From: Bacteroidota bacterium
Lineage (GTDB): Bacteria > Bacteroidota > Bacteroidia > Bacteroidales > Lentimicrobiaceae
DNA length: 64,000 bases
Assembly (NCBI GenBank): GCA_009773455.1
Contig: WSXU01000004.1
Location: 89,263-153,262, forward strand
Direction: 5' to 3'
Under the pieces are notes generated by a model. The model did no database searches. It was not told the DNA's origin and was given only the letters and a program-made list of their open reading frames with translations. The first letter of the stretch is position 1; every line of letters starts with the position of its first letter. Below are positions 8,446-17,768 of this stretch, piece by piece. The position numbers were made by a program, and so were the translations under genes.

Positions 8446-10491
8446 ATGAAAACCATTAAAATGTTACTCATTACCCTGCTCCTTCCCCTGGCCGGTTTCC
8501 AGGTCATGGCACAGCCAAACCCCAGTCAGTTACCTCCCCTTGTAGATCGGGAACTCTTTTTCGACAATCCTGAAATAGCAGGAAGTCAGCTTTCGCCCGA
8601 CGGTCGCTTTATCTCTTTCACAAAACCATACAAAGGTGTGATGAATGTATGGGTTAAGAAGTTTGATGAACCTTTCGATGCTGCACGTCCGGTAACTGCC
8701 GATCTTGCCCGCCCGGTGCGTTCCTATTTCTGGTCAAGGGACGGTAAATACATCCTTTATGTTCAGGACAAGGGCGGCGATGAGAATTTCAATATTTATG
8801 CAGTAAATCCTGCCGATAAGGTTCCGGCTGGTGCCGAAACTCCTGAAAACAGGGATCTCACCAACCTCAAAGGGGTCAGGGTTATGATTTATGCTGTTCC
8901 CAAATCAGATCCGGATGCCATCTACATTGGTCTGAACGATCGTGATCCGGCCTGGCATGATCTTTATAAAATGAAACTATCGACCGGTGAACGCACGCTC
9001 ATCAGGCAAAACTCAGCAGATGACCGCATCACCGGCTGGGTATTTGACTGGGATGACAATCTCCGTCTGGCCAGCCGCTCCAACATGGACGGTAGCAATG
9101 AACTGCTCAGGGTCGACGACAAGGTTTTCACTCCTATATATTCTACCACTGTTTTTGAGCAGGCCTACCCTGTTGCATTTCAGAAAGACAATAAAAAAAT
9201 ATACATGGTCACCAACAAGGGTGACAACCGTGACCTTTCCGAACTCGTACTGTTTGACCCGGTTACACTCAAAGAAGAATTCCTGGAATCAGATCCCATG
9301 AAGCGTGTTGATTTCGGTGATGTCGCCATTTCTGATGTAACCCATGAGATCATCCTGACTTCCTATGAGGATGATAAGGAACGAATCTACTTTAAGGACA
9401 AATCATATGAAGCAGACTATGCACTGATCAGGAAAGAGTTGCCCGGTGTTGAGTTTTATTTCAGCAGGCCCACAGCCGATGAGCGTTTCTGGATTGTAGG
9501 TGCTTACAGTGATGTTGATCCCGGCACCACGTATCTGTATGATCGCCAGACCAAAAAACTTACCTTCCAGTATCGCCCACGTCCGAATATTCCCATGCAG
9601 GATATGGCGCCCATGCAGGCCATCCGTTACAAATCGTCCGACGGACTTGAAATTCCGGCTTACCTTACCCTGCCGAAAGGGTTAACCCCAAAAAACCTGC
9701 CTCTTATCGTAATGCCACATGGTGGCCCCTGGGCCCGCGATAGTTGGGGATTCAATTCCTATGCACAGTTCCTTTCAAACCGTGGGTATGCAGTGCTGGC
9801 ACCAAATTTCAGGTCTTCGACCGGCTATGGCAAAAAATTCATCAATGCCGGGAACAATGAATGGGGACAGAAAATGCAGGACGACATCACCTGGGGAGTT
9901 AAATACCTGGTCAGCCAGGGAATTGTGGATGCAAAGAAAGTAGGCATAATGGGTGGCTCTTATGGTGGCTATGCCACCCTGGCCGGTCTGGCTTTTACCC
10001 CGGAAGTATATGCCTGTGGTGTTTCCATTGTTGGACCCTCAAACCTGATTACCCTGCTGAACTCCATTCCACCTTACTGGGAATCCATCCGCAAAGTCTT
10101 CACAATGCGTATGGGCGATCCCGAAACTCCTGAAGGTCTGGCCCAGCTCGAAAGGCAATCACCGCTTAACTCTTCCGATAAGATCAAAGCCCCGTTGCTG
10201 GTGGTTCAGGGAGCCAACGACCCCAGGGTAAACAAACACGAATCTGATCAGATCGTAGTCGCTCTTCGCGATCGTGGTTTTGCTGTGGAATATATTGTAG
10301 CCCCTGACGAAGGTCATGGTTTTGCCCGCCCGGTGAACAATATGGCCATGCTTGCTGCCGCAGAGAAGTTTCTGGCCAAACACCTTGGCGGCCGTTACCA
10401 GGAAAGTATGAAACCGGAGGTCTCCACCAGGCTTGGTGAAATCACCGTTGATCCGAAAACGGTAACTTTGAAGGCTCCGGAGCAGAAGTAA
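8446..10491 (+). CDS. S9 family serine peptidase (prolyl oligopeptidase / acylaminoacyl-peptidase type)
   Basis: 681 aa, signal peptide about 1-23 (ending VMAQ). The N-terminal 380 residues show WD40/PD40-like beta-propeller repeats (QLSPDGRFISF, YFWSRDGKYILYV), gating an alpha/beta-hydrolase domain. The catalytic triad is visible: Ser505 in GGSYGGY, Asp592 in GANDPRVN, His624 in DEGHGF. Such enzymes cleave short peptides, often at proline or alanine, or remove acylated N-terminal residues in the periplasm. A 25-residue extension follows the hydrolase fold. It stands alone between a T-rich palindrome upstream and a 16-bp-stem hairpin downstream. A second, DPP-IV-type S9 enzyme is encoded at 55278-57485. 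Confidence 0.92.
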   Translation: MKTIKMLLITLLLPLAGFQVMAQPNPSQLPPLVDRELFFDNPEIAGSQLSPDGRFISFTKPYKGVMNVWVKKFDEPFDAARPVTADLARPVRSYFWSRDGKYILYVQDKGGDENFNIYAVNPADKVPAGAETPENRDLTNLKGVRVMIYAVPKSDPDAIYIGLNDRDPAWHDLYKMKLSTGERTLIRQNSADDRITGWVFDWDDNLRLASRSNMDGSNELLRVDDKVFTPIYSTTVFEQAYPVAFQKDNKKIYMVTNKGDNRDLSELVLFDPVTLKEEFLESDPMKRVDFGDVAISDVTHEIILTSYEDDKERIYFKDKSYEADYALIRKELPGVEFYFSRPTADERFWIVGAYSDVDPGTTYLYDRQTKKLTFQYRPRPNIPMQDMAPMQAIRYKSSDGLEIPAYLTLPKGLTPKNLPLIVMPHGGPWARDSWGFNSYAQFLSNRGYAVLAPNFRSSTGYGKKFINAGNNEWGQKMQDDITWGVKYLVSQGIVDAKKVGIMGGSYGGYATLAGLAFTPEVYACGVSIVGPSNLITLLNSIPPYWESIRKVFTMRMGDPETPEGLAQLERQSPLNSSDKIKAPLLVVQGANDPRVNKHESDQIVVALRDRGFAVEYIVAPDEGHGFARPVNNMAMLAAAEKFLAKHLGGRYQESMKPEVSTRLGEITVDPKTVTLKAPEQK

Positions 10492-10507
10492 AATCTGCAT
10501 AGGAAAA

Positions 10508-10543
10508 CAATGCAGGGACACGACCTATCGTGTCCCTGCATTG
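10508..10543. repeat. 16-bp perfect palindrome (CAATGCAGGGACACGA arms)
   Basis: Both arms match perfectly over 16 bp around a 4-nt loop (CCTA), 16 bp after the S9 peptidase stop. The following sequence (TTATATG) is a poor U tract, so it may act as a terminator/mRNA stabiliser or be a member of a REP-like palindrome family with a GGGACACGA core. Confidence 0.7.
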
Positions 10544-10746
10544 TTATATGAATGACAACATATTTCATGTCTCTGTGGCCTGATCATCATAATCTCAGCA
10601 AATCAGATTGCCGGTAAATATTTTTTTATTTTGATGCCGTTTTTATTTCACAGGCACAGCAAACAATAGTAAAATTGGATTACATTTATTGAATAAATTA
10701 ATAGAACTCGAAAATCAGACAACTACCGGAAAAAATCGAAGCAGTT

Positions 10747-11001
10747 ATGTCCCAGCAATCTCACAACGAACCGGTTGAAGTATATTCAGGCACCGCATGG
10801 CATGCCGGATTATTAAAAAGTATGCTTGAAGATACCGGCATTCCGGCTTTTCTTATTGATGAGATCATCGGGACACTGAATCCGTGGTGGACCGCCCCGG
10901 GTGGTGCAGGATCGGTAAAGGTAGTGGTTGACCCTTCGGACCTTCAGAAGGCAATGCAGATTGTAACTGAGTTTGAGGAAAATCTGAAAAAAGAAAGTTA
11001 G
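10747..11001 (+). CDS. DUF2007 family small protein (putative signal-transducing protein)
   Basis: 84 aa. The pattern (VEVYSGTAWHAGLLKSMLED, then PAFLIDE, then KVVVDPSDLQKAMQIV) is that of DUF2007, a small ferredoxin-like fold seen alone or fused to other domains and named a putative signal-transducing protein because of its resemblance to ligand-binding regulators. No signal peptide or membrane segment, so it is cytoplasmic. It stands alone, with 255 bp of AT-rich leader. Function is unknown. Confidence 0.75.
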   Translation: MSQQSHNEPVEVYSGTAWHAGLLKSMLEDTGIPAFLIDEIIGTLNPWWTAPGGAGSVKVVVDPSDLQKAMQIVTEFEENLKKES

Positions 11002-11254
11002 TCACCGCGGATCAGAATAGATCTGATAATATTTCCATTTACTTTCATACTTGTGTTTAAAATTCCGTCTATTCACAGCGGACAGAATCCCCTTTGTAAT
11101 TCCAGGACCGGACAGGATTTCCTGGTTATCCATGACAGCGGGACAGATGATGAACTTCAATACCCCTGTAGATTTTTTCAAAACAATATATATAGATACG
11201 TGTTTATTTACTGATGCACAACGCCTTATTGCTCACAAAATAACTCCGGACATT

Positions 11255-12436
11255 ATGAAAAACAACATATTTCTTAAATGCATCCTGTTCACCTTATTAG
11301 TTTCCTTTTCAAGTCAGGAGGCTATTGCCACAAAACATATTGTAAACACGCAAAATTTCATTTTTAATCCGGCGAATCTTACCGGTGTTTTTGTTGGTGA
11401 CACCATCCGGTGGGTCTGGATAAACGGAATCCATACCACAACTTCGACGACCATCCCCCTTGGTGCAGCAACATGGAACAGCCCGATCAGCAGTTCTGTA
11501 ACTTTTTTTGAATACCGTGTTACAGTTTCCGGAACATACAATTACCGTTGTACACCTCATGTCGGAATTGGGATGATTGGTTCATTTACGGCAGCAAATC
11601 CACCTTCACTCTCCGTCACTCCATCCAACCAGAATGTCGGCCCTGAGGCCGGGAATACCTCTTTTGCTGTAACTACGACTGCAAACTGGACTGCGGTCAG
11701 CAACCAGCCATGGTGTACTGTAACCTCTTCAGGATCAGGCAACGGTACTATTACGGCTGTTTTTGACCAGAATAACCAGCCTTTCTTCCGATTCGCAAAT
11801 ATCACTGTGAGTGCGCCCGGAGCATCCCCGGTATTGGTGACGGTTACCCAGGCACAATCAACAAACAAAACGCTGAATCTCACCTTGTTTCTTGAGGGGT
11901 TATTCAACGGCACTGGCATGAATCATGCCCAGAATGCTTCAGGGAATCAGTTCGCGGGAAACACTGCTGATCAGGTAACCGTTGAACTGCGTAATGCTAC
12001 TCCCCCGTACTCACTTGCTGGTGGTCCATTTCTGGCAAATGCCGGCAATACCGGTGCGACTTCACTGATCTTTACAGGATTACCTGACAACAACTATTAC
12101 ATAGTCGTTAAACACCGGAACAGTATTGAAACATGGAGTAATAGTCCGGTCCTGTTCATCAGTCCGCTGATTAACTATGATTTCACCAGTTCTGCTTCAC
12201 AGGCATTCGGTGGAAATCTGAAACCCGTGTCGGGTAAATATGTGATCTTCGGCGGAGACGTCAATCAGGATGGCCAGGTGGATTCTGGTGATATGACCCC
12301 GGTTGACAATGATGCAGGCAATTTTACTTCAGGATATATTGCAAGTGATGCAAATGGCGACGGGACGATTGATACTGCAGATGTCACCATTCTGGATAAT
12401 AATTCAGCAGAATTTGTCGGGGCTGTTACACCATGA
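11255..12436 (+). CDS. Secreted cupredoxin-like / BACON / dockerin-like protein
   Basis: 393 aa from the ATG at 11255; an in-frame start 204 bp upstream would put a non-signal extension in front of a clear signal peptide (MKNNIF to EAIAT), so I prefer 11255. Domains in order: a plastocyanin-like domain (about 25-110) with a possible type-1 copper site, an early His in GIHTTT and then Cys-x2-His-x4-Met in YRCTPHVGIGM; a BACON-like beta-sandwich (about 115-205) with WTAVSNQPWCTV; a beta-rich region; and a C-terminal pair of EF-hand-like loops (D335 VNQDGQVDSGD and D365 ANGDGTIDTAD) resembling dockerin type I. No sorting domain of the PNP type is seen. Export is confident; copper binding and carbohydrate or calcium-dependent docking are inference. 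Confidence 0.8.
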   Translation: MKNNIFLKCILFTLLVSFSSQEAIATKHIVNTQNFIFNPANLTGVFVGDTIRWVWINGIHTTTSTTIPLGAATWNSPISSSVTFFEYRVTVSGTYNYRCTPHVGIGMIGSFTAANPPSLSVTPSNQNVGPEAGNTSFAVTTTANWTAVSNQPWCTVTSSGSGNGTITAVFDQNNQPFFRFANITVSAPGASPVLVTVTQAQSTNKTLNLTLFLEGLFNGTGMNHAQNASGNQFAGNTADQVTVELRNATPPYSLAGGPFLANAGNTGATSLIFTGLPDNNYYIVVKHRNSIETWSNSPVLFISPLINYDFTSSASQAFGGNLKPVSGKYVIFGGDVNQDGQVDSGDMTPVDNDAGNFTSGYIASDANGDGTIDTADVTILDNNSAEFVGAVTP

Positions 12437-12588
12437 TTGTTTTATTGTTACAAAAATACCCTGAACAGAAAGAACATTGCTTACCTTTCGTGGCAAAGAC
12501 TTAAAGCCCACGCCGCCTAAAGCATAGCATATTGCCTTTCCAAAACAAATTATCCAAACTCATGTTATTATAATCAAAGACCAATCGT

Positions 12589-13815
12589 ATGAAAAAGCAA
12601 ATACTCTCCCTATTCGTTTTAATATTGATCAGCTCCGGCATCCGGGCCCAGATCAACCTGATCGGAGCAAGTGCTTCGCAGAATCCTGATGTGATCAACA
12701 TTGTCAAATGGCAGGCACTTGACACCGCCTCTATCACAAACTATCCTACTCCTTTGGAAGCCTATGTTTTCGGATCATCGGTGTTTGATTCATGGAACAG
12801 CAACTATTACATAACAGGCATCAGCGCTGATACCAGCGGCCTGCTTACATTCAATACGGAAACAAATACCAATACCATCGGTGCTTACCGAACATTTTCG
12901 AGCATAACGGAAATCGACATGAGTACCGGCAAAATCTACAACCTGACCGCTGACTCAATCGGATATTTCAGTGTAAATGAATATGATATCAAAACAGGGG
13001 AAGATAGTTTGCTGGGTGTGATTTATGAACCCGGTATAATAGGTATCATTGCCGATGCAACCGGGTTTGACTCCAACAATGGCATTCTTTACTATGCAGG
13101 TTACGATAATTCGCCCAACCATTGCCTTTATGCGATTCCCGTCAGGAACAGCGATTTTTCCTATACCAAAACCTCACTTCTGGCCGAAGGACCAGGTAAC
13201 AATTTCACCGGTCTTAACTACGACAACATCAACAATACGCTTTATGCGCTGAATGCCCGCTTTGATTCTACCTGGAATTATAGCGGCAGCTATGTGGTAG
13301 AAATTGATAAATTAACCGGGAATGTAATTACCCGGGGCTCCCTGGCTGAATTCCCCTATTTTGTGGCAGGTTCTTCATCTTTTGACCAGAATTCAGGAAG
13401 CATGCTACTTGTAGGCATCGACACCAGCAATGTGTTGAAAATGATTGTTTTTGACACGTACAGCAACACTTACCAGTCCGGGTTTGTCCCGGGCAATGTT
13501 TCGGAAATCGTTTGTGACAATTCGGCTTTTGCAAGAAGCGCCTACACAACAACTTCCATAAAGGACACGGAAACTTCACGGATGATGCTATATCCCAATC
13601 CGGCCGGAGGAACGGTTACGCTACAGGGCCTTTATTCATCGGGAAGTGAAACACAGGTAAATATTTTCAGCCTCAGCGGACAACTTGTTTTACAGCAGAG
13701 CAGTCTATCCGGGCCGACCATGGTACTGGATATCAGCCATCTGAAAACCGGAACTTATTTACTGAGAGTGGTCAGCCACGAAGGGGTTGAAACCCGTAAA
13801 CTTCTGGTGAAATAA
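12589..13815 (+). CDS. T9SS cargo protein with C-terminal type A sorting domain
   Basis: 408 aa. Signal peptide about 1-20 (ending GIRAQ). The central 300 residues look like repeated short beta strands with aromatic and Gly/Asn turns (for example YYAGYDNSPNHCLYAIP), compatible with a beta-propeller-like fold but without a motif I recognise. The last 75 residues form a Por secretion sorting domain: LYPNPAGGTVTLQG, then VNIFSLSGQLV, then LKTGTYLLRVV and a basic end. It is therefore expected at the cell surface or in the medium. Function of the body is unknown. Confidence 0.85.
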   Translation: MKKQILSLFVLILISSGIRAQINLIGASASQNPDVINIVKWQALDTASITNYPTPLEAYVFGSSVFDSWNSNYYITGISADTSGLLTFNTETNTNTIGAYRTFSSITEIDMSTGKIYNLTADSIGYFSVNEYDIKTGEDSLLGVIYEPGIIGIIADATGFDSNNGILYYAGYDNSPNHCLYAIPVRNSDFSYTKTSLLAEGPGNNFTGLNYDNINNTLYALNARFDSTWNYSGSYVVEIDKLTGNVITRGSLAEFPYFVAGSSSFDQNSGSMLLVGIDTSNVLKMIVFDTYSNTYQSGFVPGNVSEIVCDNSAFARSAYTTTSIKDTETSRMMLYPNPAGGTVTLQGLYSSGSETQVNIFSLSGQLVLQQSSLSGPTMVLDISHLKTGTYLLRVVSHEGVETRKLLVK

Positions 13816-13918
13816 ACCTGCTCATCTTCATTATAAAAACAGACCAGGAACTATGTCCCAAGCAGTGCGCTACTCATTCTCATACCCTGACAGAAACCCA
13901 TCGTCAAACTGAATAATT

Positions 13919-14320
13919 ATGCAGCCAGGAACCGTTGAAAATCCATGGAAGCTGAAGACCCCTTCACTTTCGTCTGAATTCACCATGCATAAAATAAATA
14001 AAGACGGTAAAGATATACTCGTTTGCACTGTCGGCAAGACCATTTTGCATTACGATTATTGTTGTATCAATGATCTTCATTCGATGCTGAAAAAACACGG
14101 CGACTGGATGGAACTGGGCAGTGCCGATGAGCAGAAACCGGCTAAAGATGGGACTGTTGAAGCATGGGGGCGTTCGGCAAGCAATCCCGTTGGCGGCTGG
14201 TATGGTTTGAAAAAAGGGCTTCGCGGACGGTTTGGCATGTACATCCCCCCGCTGATGGAAACCCTGGGATTGGCGGAAGTGACACATGAAGCCAAAGGCA
14301 ATAAAATGAAAGCAAAATAA
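13919..14320 (+). CDS. Conserved small protein of unknown function
   Basis: 133 aa, no signal or membrane segment. The pattern (WKLKTPSLSSEFTMHK, WMELGSADEQKP, GGWYGLKKGLRGRFGMYIPPLMETLGLAEV) recalls a family of small bacterial proteins of unknown function (possibly DUF6855); I am not sure of the number. The ATG is preceded by a spacer of about 100 bp from the T9SS cargo gene. The TfoX-like gene begins only 12 bp downstream, so the two probably form an operon. Confidence 0.65.
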   Translation: MQPGTVENPWKLKTPSLSSEFTMHKINKDGKDILVCTVGKTILHYDYCCINDLHSMLKKHGDWMELGSADEQKPAKDGTVEAWGRSASNPVGGWYGLKKGLRGRFGMYIPPLMETLGLAEVTHEAKGNKMKAK

Positions 14321-14331
14321 GACTCCGGAAA

Positions 14332-14685
14332 ATGGCATACAATGAACATCTGGCCGACAGGACCAGGGAAATTATTGCTCTGACCCAGGACAATGTAGAA
14401 GAAAAGAAAATGTTCGGTGGTCTTTGTTTTATGGTGAACGATAAAATGTGCCTTGGTGTAATGGATGACAGGCTGATGGTTCGTCTTGATCCGGCAAAGT
14501 TTGAAGAGGTGGTTGAACTCGATGGGTGCCGACCCATGGATTTTACAGGAAAATTGATGAAAGGCTACGTCTATGTTGAAAGCGAAGCCCTGGATTCAGA
14601 TAAGAAAATGAAATTCTGGGTTGATCTGGCGCTTGAATTTAACAGGATTGCGAAGCCTTCGGTTAAAAAGAAAAAACAAAAGTAG
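14332..14685 (+). CDS. TfoX/Sxy N-terminal domain protein
   Basis: 117 aa. The sequence VEEKKMFGGLCFMVNDKMCLGVMDDRLMVRLDP, then DFTGKLMKGYVYV, is the TfoX N-terminal domain in its stand-alone form; the C-terminal TfoX domain of the competence regulator is absent. A lysine-rich tail ends the protein. Stand-alone members are widespread and have no proven role in competence. It lies 12 bp after the preceding unknown gene. Confidence 0.82.
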   Translation: MAYNEHLADRTREIIALTQDNVEEKKMFGGLCFMVNDKMCLGVMDDRLMVRLDPAKFEEVVELDGCRPMDFTGKLMKGYVYVESEALDSDKKMKFWVDLALEFNRIAKPSVKKKKQK

Positions 14686-14866
14686 TACCTTCAGGGTTGA
14701 TTTTCGCACCAGCTATCGATGCTCCGGTTGATCAGACCTTTCTCCTGAAAATCTTACCACAAAATCTGAAATTAGCAGCTGAAATCTTAGCTTTGCGATC
14801 TTTCAACGTACTGAGAATACGCTTGAAATAGGTAAAACCATTTGCCATCCTAAGGAAAACAGCCCC

Positions 14867-15271
14867 ATGAATCCGGAATATATGATCATCCTTTATATCG
14901 CTGATCAGCAGCTGAGTCGTGACTTCTATAGTAAGGTCCTGAAGATTAGACCCACTCTCGATGTACCCGGAATGACTGAATTCATTCTTTCGCCCGGGCT
15001 GAAACTTGGTCTTATGCCGGAAGACGGCATAGCCCGGATACTGGGGGATAAAACCCCGCACCCTTCATCCGGACATGGAATTCCCCGCTGTGAACTGTAT
15101 CTTTTGAACGAAAAGCACACTGAAATGTTTCAGTCAGCGCTGGATTCAGGTGCCATTGAGGTAAGTCCGGTACTGGAAAGAGACTGGGGTCACAGTGTTG
15201 GTTATGTTTCCGATCCCGACGGGCACATCATTGCATTCGCGAAAGAAATACCTGTGACACCTAAAAAGTAA
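14867..15271 (+). CDS. VOC family (glyoxalase/bleomycin-resistance fold) protein
   Basis: 134 aa. Typical vicinal-oxygen-chelate layout: MIILYIADQQLSRDFYSKVL at the N-terminus, RCELYLLN in the middle, and WGHSVGYVSDPDGHIIAFAKE at the end, the last being the classic VOC closing motif. Some metal-ligand positions are present, but the substrate cannot be told; candidates range from lactoylglutathione lyase relatives to antibiotic-binding proteins. Monocistronic by spacing. Confidence 0.8.
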   Translation: MNPEYMIILYIADQQLSRDFYSKVLKIRPTLDVPGMTEFILSPGLKLGLMPEDGIARILGDKTPHPSSGHGIPRCELYLLNEKHTEMFQSALDSGAIEVSPVLERDWGHSVGYVSDPDGHIIAFAKEIPVTPKK

Positions 15272-15615
15272 AACCCGCGGCAGGTGGGGTAAATAGTGAA
15301 AATTCGGTTAATTTATATTGGAATCGGCCATTATTTGATTATTTTTTTATCTTCGTACACTTAAGGCCAGACAGTATTCCTTTTTATTCAGTATCAGTTT
15401 ATACTTTGCTTTAATTCTCTTTATACACAAATGGCGAGCAATTCCTCTTTAATTTTCAATCCGGAAAACAATTTCCATGGATAACAATTCAGGAAACCTG
15501 GCTCTGGACAGAATAAAAATACAGTTATGGTGGGTAAAAAATGAAATGGTTTCCTATGACTCAACATCCACAATATCATATATTTTAGAATTATAAATTC
15601 AATTCTTCAGGTAAT
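15272..15615. other. Gene-poor stretch
   Basis: AT-rich; contains only a 39-codon open frame (15477-15596) without recognisable features and an imperfect -7 box (TATCTTCG near 15347). I see no RNA gene. Confidence 0.5.
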
Positions 15616-17649
15616 ATGAGAAATCTTTTAATTCTGATCACTTTGCTGATTTCAACAGGCATCTCTGCAGATAACATCGACACGTTGCGGGTTCAGTCAA
15701 AAATCACAAATGTCACCGTATTCTTCAGTGGCGCACAAATTACCCGTCAGGCTGACCTGAAACTCAAAAAGGGGAAATACCTGATCATTGCCGAAAACCT
15801 GCCACAGGAAATTAACCCGCGGAGTATCCAGGTAAACGGGATTGAAGGTTGCAAAACTCTTTCGGTAAAACATCAACCGGAGCCACAGAAAGTAAATATT
15901 AAAGGAAAAGATGAATCAGCCATCGAAGCCGGCATTAAAGTCCTGGAACTAAAAATCAAAGAGTTGAAAAACAGGATGAATGTCTTCGATATGGAAGAGA
16001 AAATTATACTGGATAACAGTAAACTCCAAAAAAATGAAGCAGGCTCTTCAGTAACAGAAATAAGGGAAGCAGCCGATTTCTACAGGCTCAGGCTGAATGA
16101 AATCAGACAGGGAAAATTAAGTCTTGACCTGGAACTTGAAAAAGCCAATATAGCAATCCAGGAATCCTACCTGCAATTAAACAAACTGATCAGTGAAAAA
16201 CGCAAATCCTATACTCAGATCCTGATTGCTATTGATAGCGAAAAGGAAACAAATGCTTCATTGATATTTACGTATAACATTTCTTCGGCAGGCTGGGAAC
16301 CTCTCTATGATTTCAGGGTTGACAATATCACCCAACCACTTGTAATTGACTATAATGCCAAAGTTTTTCAATCATCGGGCGAAGACTGGAAGAATGTAAA
16401 AATAACGCTCTCCACCTCAAATCCTTCCCTAAGTGGTGAAGTTCCCGGACTGGATACCTGGTACCTTGGCAGGAAGTACACTGTGCCGACATACAATACA
16501 GACAAGAGTGGAGTATGCACACTCAGGGGGAAGGTAATTGACCGGAATACGAAAGAGCCGATTCCGTTTGTGAATGTAATAGTCGAAAAATCGGGTCAGC
16601 AAACGGGGGGAACAACATCAGATTTCGACGGAAATTACACTATCAAACCCATGCAGCCAGGTTCGTACGAGATGAAAGCAAGTTTTGTCGGATATAAACC
16701 AGTCCTCATTACCGGCCTGGTTATGAAAGCCGGACAGATAACGTTTCAAAACATCGAAATGGAAGCTACAATGGTAGAGATTGAATCTTTCGAAGTTGTT
16801 GATTATAAAGTACCTCTGATTGATAAAGACAAAACATCTGTTGGTGCAACGATTTCCAGTGAAGAAATACGCAGAATGCCAAACCGTTCGGCAAATGCAA
16901 CAGCTACGCAGGTTGGTGGAGTTTACAATGCATCCGATATGGATAATAGAAATATATATCGCAATTCCGGCCTGCAAAAAGAACAAAATAAAACCGGCAC
17001 ACTCACAACCAATTACCTTGCGAATTCATTGAAGGAAACCGTTACCAACCTGGAATACCTGATTGACCTCCCATACTCAATTCCGTCCGACGGCGAAGAT
17101 TACAGCATAAAAATCAAGGATGTGAGTCTGCCTGTCAACTATGTTTACCATGCCATACCGAAGCTCGAAAAGGATGTTTTTTTGACAGCTGAAATCCGCG
17201 ACTGGGCTCAATTAAATCTATTATCGGGGAAATCAAGCATATACTATCAAAGTACTTTTACCGGAGAATCGGCCATTGATACTGATCATTCAGGAGACAC
17301 CCTCTCAATTTCACTGGGTCGTGATAACAATATTCTGGTAAACAGGGAAGGGAATAAAGCCCTGTTCGACAAACGGGTCATGGGAAACTATATAAAGGAA
17401 GTTATCGGATGGGATATAACTATCAAAAACAACAAAAACACCACCATAAAAATCACAGTTGAAGATCAGTTCCCGATCTCGGAACGAAAATCAATTGAAG
17501 TTGAGAGGCTTGGTGCCGAGGGTGCCAAAGTGAACGGTGATACCGGTAGAATTACATGGGAAATTGAACTTCAGCCAAACGAAAAAAAGGTACTTACATA
17601 CAGTTATTCGGTTAAATATCCGAAATTTGAGAACCTGCTGCTAGAATAG
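15616..17649 (+). CDS. MuiA-like protein (DUF4140/DUF4139) with inserted carboxypeptidase-regulatory-like module
   Basis: 677 aa, signal peptide about 1-18. Residues about 28-130 match the N-terminal DUF4140 (ITNVTVFFSGAQITRQ); about 100-200 is a coiled coil; about 210-290 and 470-677 are the two parts of DUF4139 (FTYNISSAGWEPLYDFRV; YHAIPKLEKDVFLTAEI; VEDQFPIS; ITWEIELQPNEKKVL). Between them (about 298-450) is a carboxypeptidase-regulatory-like Ig fold (LRGKVIDRNTKEPIPFVNV, TTSDFDGNYTI) followed by a stretch resembling the start of TonB-receptor plugs (ISSEEIRRMPNRS). The family is named after mucoidy inhibitor A; a biochemical role is not established. Probably periplasmic or outer-membrane associated. 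Confidence 0.82.
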   Translation: MRNLLILITLLISTGISADNIDTLRVQSKITNVTVFFSGAQITRQADLKLKKGKYLIIAENLPQEINPRSIQVNGIEGCKTLSVKHQPEPQKVNIKGKDESAIEAGIKVLELKIKELKNRMNVFDMEEKIILDNSKLQKNEAGSSVTEIREAADFYRLRLNEIRQGKLSLDLELEKANIAIQESYLQLNKLISEKRKSYTQILIAIDSEKETNASLIFTYNISSAGWEPLYDFRVDNITQPLVIDYNAKVFQSSGEDWKNVKITLSTSNPSLSGEVPGLDTWYLGRKYTVPTYNTDKSGVCTLRGKVIDRNTKEPIPFVNVIVEKSGQQTGGTTSDFDGNYTIKPMQPGSYEMKASFVGYKPVLITGLVMKAGQITFQNIEMEATMVEIESFEVVDYKVPLIDKDKTSVGATISSEEIRRMPNRSANATATQVGGVYNASDMDNRNIYRNSGLQKEQNKTGTLTTNYLANSLKETVTNLEYLIDLPYSIPSDGEDYSIKIKDVSLPVNYVYHAIPKLEKDVFLTAEIRDWAQLNLLSGKSSIYYQSTFTGESAIDTDHSGDTLSISLGRDNNILVNREGNKALFDKRVMGNYIKEVIGWDITIKNNKNTTIKITVEDQFPISERKSIEVERLGAEGAKVNGDTGRITWEIELQPNEKKVLTYSYSVKYPKFENLLLE

Positions 17650-17768
17650 ATCCGGTAAAATTCATTTCTACATTTGTTATGTGATTTTGAACCTGAAACT
17701 TCGGGCTTTTAATTTGCTCTATTCAGAAAGATCAAAATCAGCGTATCTTTCAGTCAAAGTGTTAACCA

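Noticed and set aside
11051..11254. Upstream extension of the cupredoxin-like gene
   Set aside because: It would bury a clear signal peptide 68 residues inside the protein.
15477..15596. 39-codon open frame before the MuiA-like gene
   Set aside because: No supporting motif or ribosome-binding signal; too short to claim.
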